NCBI GenBank assembly: GCA_946894095.1
Contig: OX335647.2
Span: 24,012,001 to 24,076,000 of the forward strand
Reading direction: 5' to 3'
Source of the DNA: Incurvaria masculella
Taxonomy: Eukaryota; Arthropoda; Insecta; Lepidoptera; Incurvariidae
DNA length: 64,000 bases
In this document: piece by piece, positions 43,701-55,580 of the stretch
Position numbering within the stretch: position 1 is the stretch's first letter
Layout of the letters: the number at the start of each line of letters is the position of its first letter
Position numbers and translations under genes: made by a program
Notes under the pieces: model-generated
Told to the model about the DNA's origin: nothing
Seen by the model: the letters and a program-made list of their open reading frames with translations, nothing else
The model's database searches: none

Positions 43701-43801
43701 TAACGCCCAAACGGAGTGTGGGAAGACCACCCGCCAGGTGGGACGACGACAGTAGAAAGCGAAAGCAGTGGTTCCGTACCGCTGACTGACTGACTGACTG
43801 A
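43701..43801 (+). mobile_element. RTE LINE 3' end with (TGAC)n tail
   Basis: ACGGAGTGTGGGAAGACCAC, CGCCAGGTGGGACGACGAC and a CTGACTGACTGACTGACTGA tail equal the 3' end of the RTE at 16726-18951. Only about 100 bases remain, inside the first kinesin intron. Confidence 0.8.
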
Positions 43802-44424
43802 TTCAGAGTGGGCGGACCAACTTTAATACGCCGGACTGAACCAGTTTTCATATGGTTAGTCCGGTGCTAATCTCGTACTAATTTTTGACAGGTTCTCTCG
43901 GAATATTCGAGGCTGCCTTATTTTAAGAATGTGTATGCTTTCATAAACTTCAATACTACCTTTCATTTGAAATAACTTAGTGAAACTAGATTCTGGATCA
44001 CTGAAAAATCTATCTTCGTTTTTGCGCAAAACAGAATTTGAAAAACGTTTATTCAAACTTGATTATAGCTGTTTTCATGACTATGTACACCAGCTACAAA
44101 TTATTCGGATAAGAGAAGCTTTTCTTGCTTAAAACGCGTGAAAAATTATCAAAGATATATCTTAAGCCAAGAAAACTATACGCTCTTAGCTATTTTGTGC
44201 ATAGAGTCAATACTAATGACGATATAATTGACGATTTTGCTAATAGAAAATCGCGCAAAAAGTATTGTTAAACTTTTATAACTTAATTGATTGAGTTTCA
44301 TAGTCTTATCAGTCTGATGTTTATTAGATAATTGTTAGATAATAATATATTATATTGTTAAATTGTAAGTAAACGTAATGAAAACCAAAAAAATATTACG
44401 TTTAACTAATGGGTCATTCCACGT

Positions 44425-47255
44425 GTGACTTACACTACAAGTGAGGCAGATTTAACCTTTCATTTGGAAACAATTAAATAATGAGCAAACTTTTACAGTA
44501 TTTAATATAATAACCGCAACAAGAAATAGTCAATCTTGAAATGTAACCAAGAAATAATTTTCTCTATATATTAACTTTTATTTTAAATAATACTTTTATA
44601 CACTTGTGACTTACACTACAGTAATGGACAAAGATTTTGAGACCTTTGGGAAAAGTTATATATCTTCCTCACGAATTCCTCAATTATTTCGTAATCAATT
44701 AGAAACTCCTGATTATGAGTTTGTGGTAAGATTTGATAAAAAATAAACCAATAAAATGTAGTATTTTTTTATTTATTTCAGAATTATATCGTGACTTACA
44801 CTACATTTCAAATTGTGACTTACACTACATTCACTATGCCTTCTCAAAAACCTCCACTTCTTGCTGAAATTTGTACAGAATTCGGTTTCCTCTAAGGACA
44901 ATTGAAGGATTAGGCAAAATCTGCACAATGTTTTCGAAGGATACATATGAAACGTCATTATCGTCCACTCGGAATAATTGTTTTTCACACACTTTCAATA
45001 TCATCACTTTCACTTCTCCTTCTTCATCGACCGGGCCTTGGCAAATTGCTGCATACTGATAATAATCACTGGTTGCGGGATTTGCTGCTGATTTTTTGGA
45101 ATTCTTCTCGAATTTTACTAGAACATAGGTTCCATGTTTTATATTATGTATAGTAGGTGTGATGTCAGTATTACTGTTAATGGTTGCACAAGATGATTTG
45201 CTGGAGCCAGGAATTGGTTCGGCTTGATCCTCTGAGTCGCTGGAGTACACTTCTGAGTAGAATGATCGAACGTGTGAAGATAGGAGACTAGTTTGTACTT
45301 TTCCTACTTCATTTATGTAGATTTTGTGCATTTTGGATATATTTTTTATGCCAGCTGCATTATTGAATATTTCTTTAGTACCCAATTTGTCATTGCTATT
45401 CTCAATGTCAATGTTTGTCAGAAGAATTAATTTCACCTTGGAATTTTTTGAGGCCACTTCTACAAATTCTTGAGCATTGGACACAATCACCTCTTCTCTT
45501 AGTACTGCACTTCTCACTTTCCTCTTTATGGCGCCACCGATGCCATCGACAGGACCTTTTCCATGACTAGTGGCAAAGTAATTCCATACAATGTTGACGT
45601 TGTGTAGTATCTGCAGTACAGATAGTGATGCTGCTATGTACCTATTTTTAAATTGTGAAGTTGGTCCGTCTGACCAGATGTGAACAAGTTTTACAGTTTC
45701 AGGAATTTCCTCGAAAGCACGGTCGAGGTATGCAGTGATTGTGTCTTTGCTGTGATTCAAGTTGTCTGAAGCCATTACGATTGGATGTTGTTCTCCGTCA
45801 TACCACAGTGATATAGTGAATAACGAAACTTGTGGTTGACCCCAGTGGTAACTCTGAATTTCGTTCTGTGCTATACATGTGTAATTTTCCGAAAAGTCAA
45901 TCTGAAGTAGAGCGAAGTTGTCTGCTGTTCGGTTGATGCTATTTTCTCTGGCTTTTTGATAAGACTGAGCTTGCATTCTCTTTACGTAGCTATGCTCTTT
46001 GAAAGCAGCAACTTGTTTCAGTATGTGGTCTGCAAGATTTCCTATTGTTCCTTCTTCAGTCACCTTTCTTAGTCGACCCTCTTCTTTCCATGTCTTCCAG
46101 CTTGCGTATTTCTCCTTGATCGCATGAGTAACATCATATATGGCGACATTTATCTTGCTTTTGCAGTTGTCACATTTGTCATACCAGCAAGCCTCAGATG
46201 TTTCTTCACACAAAAAAGCATTGAAAAAAAGATTAGTGTACGATGGAAACTCTGGTACATATTTCGATAGAGCATTAACTGCTAGGATAAAGTTTTCGTG
46301 GTATTTGCATAAACACACATTGTGCGGTTGTTTGGAGCTTAGCAGTACATCTTGAGGTCGGAGCTCTGCGAACTTGCTCTTGCCGATTACGGTGCCATTT
46401 TCTTCGCAAAACAGTGCATACGTTTCTTGGATAGAATTGTAGAGGTGCCTAACCTGAATCTTTTCTTTGCATCCGTCCTGACGCACAGTGATAACATCTT
46501 TGATGCCTGGACTCTGTCGACTTACATCGTCGCGCTCGTAAAAATCTCGAATTTTAGACATGACATCTTCGTCTAATCCTTTCCTCTGACGCTTTACTCT
46601 ACCGGGTGACAGTATTTCAGGGGTTATCGTTTGTGCCAGTTTAGTGACTACGGCTTTACATTTGTTCGGGCTGAGTGGAAGGTTTTTCTTAACTCTCGCC
46701 ACTGCTTTCCCGTAGGAACTACGGTTCTTAAACGCTTTAGACGGACTAATCTTCGACGGCATTGATGCGCTATTGTTAAGTAAAGCATTTTGAGACTTCT
46801 TTTTGGCTCTGTACTTTTTCACCTCCTCTCTTTTCTACTTCCTTAGCAATTCTTTTTCATCTGTTGTAGCGTTAGCCTTTCTCTTATTTCGCCGTTCTTT
46901 CTGTTTTATAGTTTCGTTCTGTTTGAAAGCATCAAATTGCTCACTTTCCTTTAACCTCTGTCTTTGTTCTCTCTTCCTCTCGGCTGCAGACTTTGGCATC
47001 TGTTAAAGAAAAACAAAATATCAAGATAGACTCCATATAAACATTACTGGTACTACGTGACTTACACTACTTTGTGACTTACACTACATACATTCATTCG
47101 TAAATATTTCAATAAATAATCAGTGTAATGGTCTGTAAATAGTATCACCGTGCATGTCTATGCTTAAAGAAGGACAATAAAGGGTGTTTTCAACAACTAA
47201 TTCAATAATTACTTTTGAGTACAAAAAATCATTGCTTTTCCGTGACTTACACTAC
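44425..47255. mobile_element. DNA transposon body with subterminal GTGACTTACACTAC repeats
   Basis: The exact 14-mer GTGACTTACACTAC occurs seven times: at 44425, 44606, 44791 and 44815 on one side of the transposase gene and at 47057, 47074 and 47242 on the other, all in the same orientation. They are likely transposase-binding sites or remnants of terminal repeats. The outer ends are not fixed. GGGTCATTCCACGTG at 44411 may be one terminus, but no inverted partner was found. Confidence 0.7.
44834..46999 (-). CDS. Transposase-like protein of an unassigned DNA transposon (one in-frame stop)
   Basis: From ATG at 46999 the frame runs 721 codons to 44834, broken only by TAG at 46837-46835 (codon 55). 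The N-terminus MPKSAAERKREQRQRLKES is a basic helix. The middle has a Cys-rich stretch (NVCLCKYHENF; CWYDKCDNCKS). The core reads LLQIDFSENYTC, HSKDTITAYLDRAF, HIWSDGPTSQFKNRY and ATSHGKGPVDGIGGAIKR. The two Asp positions in IDFSENY and WSDG are candidates for an RNase H-like DDE/D active site; the third acid is not clear. I do not recognise the superfamily. It lies in the kinesin-14 first intron, antisense. Good preservation suggests recent activity. Confidence 0.75.
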
Positions 47256-48780
47256 ATCATAACCTATTAACTTGTTTGGCTGCTAAATGGCATTATTTAA
47301 AACAAAAGATGAACAAATCTGTTTCAGTATCCAAGTGTGTACTGTGAATATTGGAATCACACCATACATTTCTTGAAAAAGACATACATACCTTGAAAAT
47401 TTTAGTCCAAATGCACTGCAAAAACAACACATGCTGCCATTTTGTCACAGGTGTCACTTTGGAGTAATTGTGTTGCCCGGATATGCTATTAAAAGGGTCG
47501 CCATATTAAAATATGCAAAATACACACTCCCTGGTGCAATATTGTGCAAAAATAAATATCTGAAATGAAAGTTTTTTTTTCTGTGATGAGGATACATTAA
47601 CATGGAACTACCATAATGTAAATTATTGTGTACGTAGTATTAATGCATACCTTATCCCGTATTATTATTAGTAGCATGACAGGTCTTTTATAAGCTCAGA
47701 AATATACCCAAAATAAGCTCAGAAATATACCCAAAAACTATTTCTTGTGAAATCTAAACTAAGTCGTTGTATGTAAAAATATTCTAGGAACTGACACATC
47801 AATCTCCTAGTTAAAAATATTAATTAGGGGAAAAAGGATGTGTAATTAGAACGATAGTGCGCACATAAAAAAATATCATAAAAAATCATTGACTAATGAA
47901 TGGTAATTGATATGATTTTGAACTAGGGTATCGAATTGTAGAGGTCTGTAGGGGCGGCAAAATTAGAATAGCCTACTAGCGGCAAATGTGTAAGTCCGCC
48001 GCTAGTCTGTACATAATTAGAAATGAGATGTGTTGGTCTAAATCAGGACAGTAAGTGTTTTATTAACCATCAATGTGCAGTTAAACTTATTTATTTATTG
48101 TTTACTAACTGAGCTGAGGTACCTGACTCCGCTCAGGTCAATGTCGTTTTGGACTGATGTCGGCCTGAGTTACATGCTGGATAAAAAGTAGCCCAAAGGA
48201 CTGGTCCGTACAATTAGCATCAAAAACGGATAAGTCTAAATATGAGATTTCAAATTCCTAACTAATCATGGTGGTGTTGCCCATACACATTTTCATCTCC
48301 TTCAAGATATTTTTTAAACCAAATTTTCCTTCCCCGATATGTCTCCGGGCCAAATTTCATTATGATCCGTTCATTCTTTTTTGTTCTAAAAAAGTTACCA
48401 ACAAACAGAGTTACTTTTGCATTTGTAAAATTAGAATGAGTACCATTCGTTTGTTTATCTTTAGCTGAAAATCTCTTGTTTATTTTGTTGGGCCTATCCT
48501 AACTTCATTTTAAATAGCAATAATGGTCTTGTTACTTGCAGTAGATGTGATATCACCGTCTAAATAAACATGTGGCGGCATCTCTGTGCTCACGCTGTGA
48601 AAAATTCCATTCATAAAATACTTTATTTTTAACTACTCAGTATAGTGAACCTCAAGAACTGAGAGATATTTTTGTTTGCACGAAATTCAGAATTGGTGAT
48701 TAACTATTGTTTTGAATGCTATAGTGTAAAAAAATATTAACCTGATATTAAATACAAAAGGTAAAGTGACATATATATTT
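47256..48780. other. AT-rich intron sequence, no feature recognised
   Basis: Part of the first kinesin intron. A short direct duplication (AATAAGCTCAGAAATATACC) is visible near 47690-47735. No coding or RNA feature is supported. Confidence 0.35.
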
Positions 48781-48781
48781 G

Positions 48782-49045
48782 AAAAACCGGTCAAGTGCGA
48801 GTCAGACTCGCACACGAAGGCTTCCGTACTATCGTACAAGATTTAACACAAAAAAATCATGTTTAAATTTTTTAATTTTTATATTTTTTTTATTTTCTCT
48901 ATTTGTTGTTATAGCGGCAAAATAAATACACACTCTGTGAACATTTCAGCTGCCTACCTATTACGGTTCATGCGATACAGCCCAGCCAGTCAGACAGACG
49001 GACGGACGGACGGACAGCGGGGGCTTAGTACACTGGTAGCAAACA
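48782..49045 (-). repeat. Interspersed repeat with GACGGACGGACGGAC core
   Basis: Reverse-orientation copy of 2905-3175: AAGTGCGAGTCAGACTCGC at one side and AGACGGACGGACGGACGGAC at the other. Confidence 0.6.
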
Positions 49046-49230
49046 GACTGTGCTAGGGCTGCCTATGTCGTCGCGGGCAAATAAAATAATTTCCATACCT
49101 ATGCACATACTTTTTATTTATTTATTTACGTATATTTTGGATACCATTTTAATAAACCCACTTGATTGGATTAGAAATACCTTTCATAGATATCTAACTG
49201 CAGCAGCCAAGTGTAAAATGATTGGTTGCA

Positions 49231-50458
49231 TCTAATCTAATATCTAATAAATATTATAAAGGGGAAAGTCTAATCTAATAATATAATATATAATATATAA
49301 TATAAATATTATAAAGGGGAAAGTTTGTAATAATGGATGGATGGATGGATGGATGGATGGATGGATGGATGGATGGATGTTTGTTACTCTTTCACGTAAA
49401 AACTACTGAATGGATTCTAATGAAACTTTACAATAATATAGCTTATACATCAGAATAACACATAGGCTACAATTTATGTGCCCATGGGCTTTAGAACTTT
49501 CACGGGGCTGCGAAAACGATGCCGGTAGCGATACTTCACACTAGGGGGAGAGGAGCCGGGGGCGGAGGCGGGGAGCGGCGGCGGGGGGAGGGGGGGGACG
49601 TGAGGGCAGACGTCGTGACAGTTTGGTGTCCGTTTGGCGAATTTTCAAGGCACTAGCGATTTGTAAAACTTAGTACATGTACATTTAACTACCCGGGAAT
49701 TAGGATTGGCTAAATAGAATTCAGTTCCGCTTACGCTAAGATGGGGCTGTCATACAAACTGCAATGCTATGCACGGCTCGGCTTTGCGGCGGCAGCGCTT
49801 ACTTTTACTGAAGTACGGCTTGGTATTTCCTGCAACTTTAGGACTACTTGGCATCACGCTAAATCGCCGGAGGAGCGACCAACAGAATAAAATCCTTGAG
49901 AACCAATTACTCGATTTAGATGTGCATTGTATCTACGTCTAGCCTGATTCTACTAAAAACTTATAGATTACATAATATAACGCTTCATTACCAGAAGGGT
50001 AAGTAGTGAGTCTTAAAGTCTTATAACATGCGAACCACTTACCTGATTTATATGCGTATTTTATCAATGTATAGCATCTCTGGGAGCAGTCAGGTTCGAG
50101 ATGGGTTACTGTTTTCGATGTTGAGGCTGGCTGTGGGTTGGAGTCCACGCAAAACTTACCTACGTTACACGTTACTTACTAGGTAAGCAATGTAGCAGTG
50201 AAAGTGCAGAAAGGTTCTCGCGGCAAATGTTTTTTTTTAAATAGCCACCAAACGTCAACGAAGCTCTAAATGGGAATTATTGGATGTTTCTCATTAAATC
50301 ATGCTATTTCGGCTCGAACAATCTTGATTAAATTTGGTACATGGATACATTGTCCTGGACCAGTTTGACCCTATTTTGGACCAGTCATGTGGCCTACTTT
50401 TTATCCATGAGATAATTTAGCCGACACTAACCCGAGCGGAGCCGGGTACCGCAGCTAG
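49231..50458 (+). mobile_element. Helitron-like element with (GGAT)n microsatellite
   Basis: The 5' end is TCTAATCTAATATCTAATAA-like and duplicated. A (GGAT)n run lies at 49334-49379. The 3' end is CCCGAGCGGAGCCGGG, TACCGCAG and CTAG at 50455-50458, the Helitron hairpin plus CTRR terminus. It shares its body with 12627-13829 and 51083-51996. No coding. Confidence 0.7.
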
Positions 50459-50826
50459 TTTGTAATAATGGATGGATGGATGGATGGATGGATGGATGTT
50501 TGTTACTCTTTCACGTAAAAACGACTGAATGGATTTTAATGAAACTTTACAATAATATAGCTTATACATCAGAATAGGACATAGGCTACAATTTATAAAG
50601 ATATTGTGCCCATGGGCTTTTGAACTTTCACGGGGCTGCGAAAACGATGCCGGTAGCGCTACTTCACACCAAGGGGAGCGGGGCCCGGAGCGGCGCGGGA
50701 GCGACGGCGGGGGCGGGGCGGACGTTGCGACGCGCGGTGGGTGAGGGGGGGGGGGCGGGTGAGGGCAGACGTCATGCCGGTTGTGTCCGTTGGAGAATTT
50801 TCAAGGCACTAGCGATTTGTTAAAAA
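50459..50826 (+). mobile_element. Second Helitron copy, head-to-tail, truncated
   Basis: Directly after CTAG at 50458 the sequence continues AGTTTGTAATAATGGATGG, the internal start of the same element, and follows it (GTAGCGCTACTTCACACC, GGCACTAGCGATTTGT) to about 50826, where similarity ends. Confidence 0.65.
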
Positions 50827-51082
50827 CTCATTGTACTTAAAGTAATATAGGCCCAAGGATAGTTATTGGCAGGTTTTTTTTGTTAGGAGTTACACGTACA
50901 AAAATATACTTCATTTTTATTTTAATTATATAGATAGGTTACTTACCTGTTAATTATAAAGAATTACCTCGTTTTTATTTAAATTATTATAGGTTGTAGG
51001 TAGGTAAGTAATTGGTCCTTTTTTGGTTATTTTGGTTCATTTATAATAATGTGAATAACATAACAGCAATGATAATGTAAAA

Positions 51083-51996
51083 TCTATACTAATAATAAAT
51101 CTGTAAGGGTTATTCATGGAGTAAGTTGCTTTGTTTTATAAGATATTAGGTTTGTAGACTTTATTTATGAAACTGAAACTAAATTGACGATTCTTAGAAA
51201 TCATTTCTGTATGTATGTATGTATGTTCCTCCATAACTCTTAAACCGATTATTTGCATGAGATGAAACTTAGTACACGTACATTTGACTACCCGGGAATA
51301 AGAATAGGCTAAATAGAATTCAGTTCCGCTTGCGCTAAGATGTGGCTGTCATACAAACTGCAATGCTATGCACCGCTCGGCCGGCAGCTGGAGGGGGGGC
51401 TCGCTTACTTTTACTATTTGTACTGAAGTACAGCTTGGTATTTTCCGCAACTTTAGGACTACTTGGCAAAATCCTTCAGAACAAATTACTCGATTTAGAT
51501 GCGGATTGTATCTACGTCTAGCCTGATTCTACTCAAAACTTATAGGCTACATAATATAACGCTTCATTACCAGAAGGGTGAGTAGTGAGTGTTAAATTCT
51601 TATAACTTGCGAACCACTTACCCGATTTATGTGCGTATTTTATCAATGTCTCTCTGGGAGCAGTCAGGTTCGAGATGGGTTACTGTTTTCGATGTTGAGG
51701 CTAGCTGTGGGTTGGAGTCCACGCAAAACTTACCTATGTTACACGTTACTTACTTACTAGGTAAGCAATGTTACAGTGCAAGCCACCAAATGTCAACGAA
51801 GCTCTAAAAGGGAATTATTGGATGTTTCTCATTAAATCATGCTATTTCATCTCGAACGGTCTTGATTAAATTTGGTAGATGGATACATTGTCCTGGACCA
51901 GTTTGACCCTATTTTGGATCAGTCATGTGGGCTACTTTTTATCCATGAAATAATATAGCCGACACTAACCCGAGCGAAGCCGGGTACCGCAGCTAG
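51083..51996 (+). mobile_element. Helitron-like element, complete ends (914 bp)
   Basis: Starts TCTATACTAATAATAAATCT after A (51082) and ends CCCGAGCGAAGCCGGG, TACCGCAG, CTAG before T (51997). These are the exact A|TC...CTAG|T boundaries of a Helitron. It is non-autonomous. Confidence 0.85.
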
Positions 51997-52234
51997 TTTT
52001 TATATAAATAGCTAGAGTTCTCAGCATTTGTCAATTAATGCTATTTTCAAAGGGTCAATGACAACAAGCTACCGAGTGATGTTATTTGTGCGAATTGAGT
52101 GAATCAGTTTAAAAACAGACTCGACCAGTATATAAGACCAAATAAATTTCAAGTGTTGAGATATGGACTCATCAGCGAAAGCTGCTATTATATCAAAATA
52201 ATAATATTAATGATGTTTAAATAAACTGTTGCAG

Positions 52235-52552
52235 GTGGAGCGGAAGCCGGCCAAGGTGGCGCCGAAGATCGCGCCGTACGACTACAAGGCGCGCTTCGCC
52301 GACCTGCTCGAGAAGCACCGCGCCATGAAGAGCGAGTTCGCGGAGCTGAGCGACGCGCACAAGGAGGTGGCGTTCGAGCACGAGCAGCTCAAGGGCAGCG
52401 CGGCGAGCGCGGCGAGCGAGCGCGACGTGCTGGCGGCGCAGCTGGCGGCGGCGCGCGCCGACCTACGCGACAAGCTGCAGGCGCACGCGCAGCTGCTGGC
52501 CGACTGCCAGCTCGAGCGCCTCAACAACGAGGAATTGCGCCGGAAAACAGAG
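52235..52552 (+). CDS. Kinesin-14 coding exon 2 (coiled-coil stalk)
   Basis: Acceptor AACTGTTGCAG and donor GAG|GTACGC enclose 106 codons in phase 0 (residues 85-190). After VERKPAKVAPKIAPYDYKA comes a charged heptad-rich stretch (RFADLLEKHRAMKSEFAEL, VAFEHEQLKGSAASAASER, LQAHAQLLADCQLERLNNE) predicted to form the dimerising coiled coil. Codon use is strongly GC-rich against the AT-rich intron on both sides. Confidence 0.88.
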
Positions 52553-52829
52553 GTACGCACAACACCAACACACTGGGGGAGTAACAAGTGCTTTTTTTCT
52601 ACACTGTATTGTCAGTTGATTAGTGTTGGAGCAAAGCCGTTGTTAAATTATGAAACAAACTTAGCTGGCCTATATATTACATCTTTGGCAGTCATAATTA
52701 CTTTCAAATTATCGTTTTTGGACAATGGCTTAAAAATTTATGTGAATTATATTAGATTATATAACCTTACCAGTCGAGGAAAAAGTTTCTTTGCATTTAA
52801 ATGAAAACTCAAGACATTTTTTTAAGTTT

Positions 52830-53320
52830 ATTTGTTTGTACGCCATCTTGTTCGTTGACTTTTTGCCATCTTATAGGTATTGACATGATCCCGTTTCTGT
52901 AGAAATTTTGGGTCTTGTAATCTGATCAAAAAAACGCGACAAGCAGTTTTGGCAGTCCTCTCTTGATATTAACCTGACACTGGCTAAAGAGTTCTGAAGA
53001 TACCGAAACAGATGGAAATCTGAAGGTACAGTGTCAGGGCTATATGGCGGATGCATCAACACCTCCCACCCAAACAGTCTTATTTTTTGCCGAGTGGTTA
53101 AAGATGTGTGTGGTCTAGGGTTATCTTAAAAGATAACTTTCAGTTCACATGTAGCGGACGGATGGTCAAAAATGCTTTTCACCACCACTACTTCGGACAG
53201 AGACTAAACGTCAATTATTTGTGACAGTTTTGCTGCTAAACAACAGTCCCCGTTGGCTAAACAAATTTTGTCTATGGTTGAATCTTTCTGGGGGTAATGT
53301 TGCCCACGTTTGATGTCAAT
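52830..53320 (-). mobile_element. Mariner transposase C-terminal remnant
   Basis: Minus-strand text RPHTSLTTRQKIRLFGWEV, then MHPPYSPDTVPSDFHLFRY, then LQNSLASVRL is the mariner C-terminal core. The Asp in YSPD is the third catalytic residue of the DD34D triad. Frameshifts occur upstream. It lies in the kinesin intron between exons 2 and 3. Confidence 0.85.
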
Positions 53321-53394
53321 AATATAATATTATTATTTATATACACTAGCAGCTTGAAGCTGATGCGTGTACTTCACGATGCCTCTGGCAACAT

Positions 53395-53520
53395 CTTGTG
53401 GTCTAGGGACTAGAGGATTTGCCTTACGTTCGAGAGGTCAGGGCTCAAATCCTCGCACCGGTCATGCACCACTTGGAACCAAGTGTAAGGTTAACTCGGA
53501 CGTTGCAATAAAACCACAGG
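53395..53520 (+). mobile_element. tRNA-like SINE head
   Basis: TTGTGGTCTAGGGACTAGAG and GGGCTCAAATCCTCGCACCG resemble A and B boxes. No clean cloverleaf is seen. It lies in the same kinesin intron. Confidence 0.5.
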
Positions 53521-54075
53521 GTTCAGTGAGACATTTTCTTCTCGATTTCCGAAGGCGCAAGGAGACCGTTCTACATGTCTCATCATTATTAATACCCTTT
53601 GGCATTTCCGGCAAAATGAGTCTTGCACACCATCTATTGTTAAATCGTTAACAACTTCGTCCTGAAAGACCATATAGATGGCGCTTCTGCAGTATTAACA
53701 ACTTTCCATAACTTCTGCCGGATATATATATTTATTTTGACATTTCTCATTAATTTTACTTTACTTACGCCAGTTTGGTTTCAAATGGTTTCAGACATTG
53801 CTGATCTAACACAAGTAATGAGAAACAAACTTTTGAAGGATCTATGCACAGACTGACAAACTGAATGTATTCTTGAAAATCCATGAAGCTCTAAGCCAAC
53901 CACAGAGTGAAGAGTTCCAAATAGTGACCAAATTTTATGACAAGTGTCATGTGCTGCGCAGCAACATAAACACAATTAGTGACTATGGGGCTGGCATAGC
54001 CATACCTGACTAAAGCCCTAACCAAATGATTTAGAAAAAAAATCGAATTGAATGGAAAGTTGAATGTGGGCGCAG

Positions 54076-54261
54076 GTGCTGGCAGAGGTGGCGGAGACCC
54101 TGCGCAAGAAGTCTTCGGAACTGGAGCGGCTGGAGCGCGAACACGCGGAGCTGCGGAGGCGGCACGTGGCACTCGAGCAGGAGGCCGACGCGCTGCGCCT
54201 GCTCAACGATCACCTCAAGCGCATCTCTATTGAGCATGACAAGCTGCAGCTCGAACACAAG
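54076..54261 (+). CDS. Kinesin-14 coding exon 3 (coiled-coil stalk)
   Basis: Acceptor GTGGGCGCAG and donor AAG|GTACCG bound 62 codons, phase 0 (residues 191-252). It encodes VLAEVAETLRKKSSELERL, EREHAELRRRHVALEQEAD and LLNDHLKRISIEHDKLQLE HK, a continuous coiled coil. Six partial copies of the 3' part of this exon with its splice donor follow at once (54262-55161). Confidence 0.88.
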
Positions 54262-55245
54262 GTACCGCCTCTCCCTCGCCACTACTGGAGCTGCTGGAAG
54301 GCAAGCACACGGATCTGCGGCACTCGACCAGGAGGCCGACCGCTGCGCCTGCTCAACGATCACCTCAAGCGCATCTCCATTGAGCATGACAAGTTGCAGC
54401 TCGAACACAAGGTACCGCCTCTCCCTCGCCACTACTGGAGCTGCTGGAAGGCAAGCACACGGATCTGCGGCACTCGATCAGGAGGCCGACCGCTGCGCCT
54501 GCTCAACGATCACCTCAAGCGCATCTCCATTGAGCATGACAAGTTGCAGCTCGAACACAAGGTACCGCCTCTCCCTCGCCACTACTGGAGCTGCTGGAAG
54601 GCAAGCACACGGATCTGCGGCACTCGATCAGGAGGCCGACCGCTGCGCCTGCTCAACGATCACCTCAAGCGCATCTCCATTGAGCATGACAAGTTGCAGC
54701 TCGAACACAAGGTACCGCCTCTCCCTCGCCACTACTGGAGCTGCTGGAAGGCAAGCACACGGATCTGCGGCACTCGATCAGGAGGCCGACCGCTGCGCCT
54801 GCTCAACGATCACCTCAACCACATCTCCATTGAGCATGACAAGTTGCAGCTCGAACACAAGGTACCGCCTCTCCCTCGCCACTACTGGAGCTGCTGGAAG
54901 GCAAGCACACGGATCTGCGGCACTCGATCAGGAGGCCGACCGCTGCGCCTGCTCAACGATCACCTCAAGCGCATCTCCATTGAGCATGACAAGTTGCAGC
55001 TCGAACACAAGGTACCGCCTCTCCCTCGCCACTACTGGAGCTGCTGGAAGGCAAGCACACGGATCTGCGGCACTCGACCAGGAGGCCGACCGCTGCGCCT
55101 GCTCAACGATCACCTCAAGCGCATCTCCATTGAGCATGACAACCTGCAGCTCGAACACAAGGTACCGCCTCCAGGAGGACCAGGAGGCCGACCGCTGCGC
55201 CTGCTCAACGATCACCTCAAGCGCATCTCCATTGAGCATGACGTT
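54262..55245 (+). repeat. In-frame 150-bp tandem array of a kinesin stalk exon end plus donor
   Basis: The period is exactly 150 bases: CACCTCAAGCGCATCTC starts at 54211 (true exon), 54361, 54511, 54661, 54811 (CACCTCAACCACATCTC), 54961 and 55111, with a shorter last unit at 55213. Each unit is a diverged copy of the exon from CTGGAG to AACACAAG, with a 12-base deletion and a one-base shift, plus its GTACCG donor. Six extra donors stand at 54412, 54562, 54712, 54862, 55012 and 55162. Because 150 is a multiple of 3 and no stop occurs, each donor would keep phase 0. The frame across the unit reads LLNDHLKRISIEHDKLQLE then HKVPPLPRHYWSCWKAS. Confidence 0.95.
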
Positions 55246-55466
55246 CTTGGATGCGTGTTCTTAATGTATTCATGTTTTGAGTGCACTTCGATTATTATTA
55301 TTTTATATAAGTTTACTATTATCAAGGTGTTTGTCTATGATTATGACGAATTCACAGTATGTAATTTTGTCATAATATATATAATGTATTTAAATAATGC
55401 ATCGTTGCGCAAGCATGAAGTGTGGGTGCGAGTGGTGATGAGTATTGCGTGTGCGGCTGTTTGCAG

Positions 55467-55580
55467 GACACAGTGACGGAGCTCACTACGGCTCGAGCCG
55501 ACGTGGAAGGGCTCCAGAACATACTCGCGACCATGCACAAGGAGCAGCGTGAGCTCAGGAACACCGTGCAGGATCTTAAG
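55467..55580 (+). CDS. Kinesin-14 coding exon 4 (end of stalk)
   Basis: Acceptor GCTGTTTGCAG and AAG|GTTTTT donor enclose 38 codons, phase 0 (residues 253-290): DTVTELTTARADVEGLQNI, LATMHKEQRELRNTVQDLK. It is the coiled coil leading to the neck. The downstream exon starts exactly where kinesin-14 motors do, after the ...RRxLHNxxQxLKGNIRVFCR-type neck. The donor lacks a purine-rich extension. Confidence 0.85.

Noticed and set aside
54230..55264. 344-aa plus frame in the kinesin array
   Set aside because: It is the wrong frame of the 150-bp repeat; the exon frame is the one reading LLNDHLKRISIEHDKLQLE.
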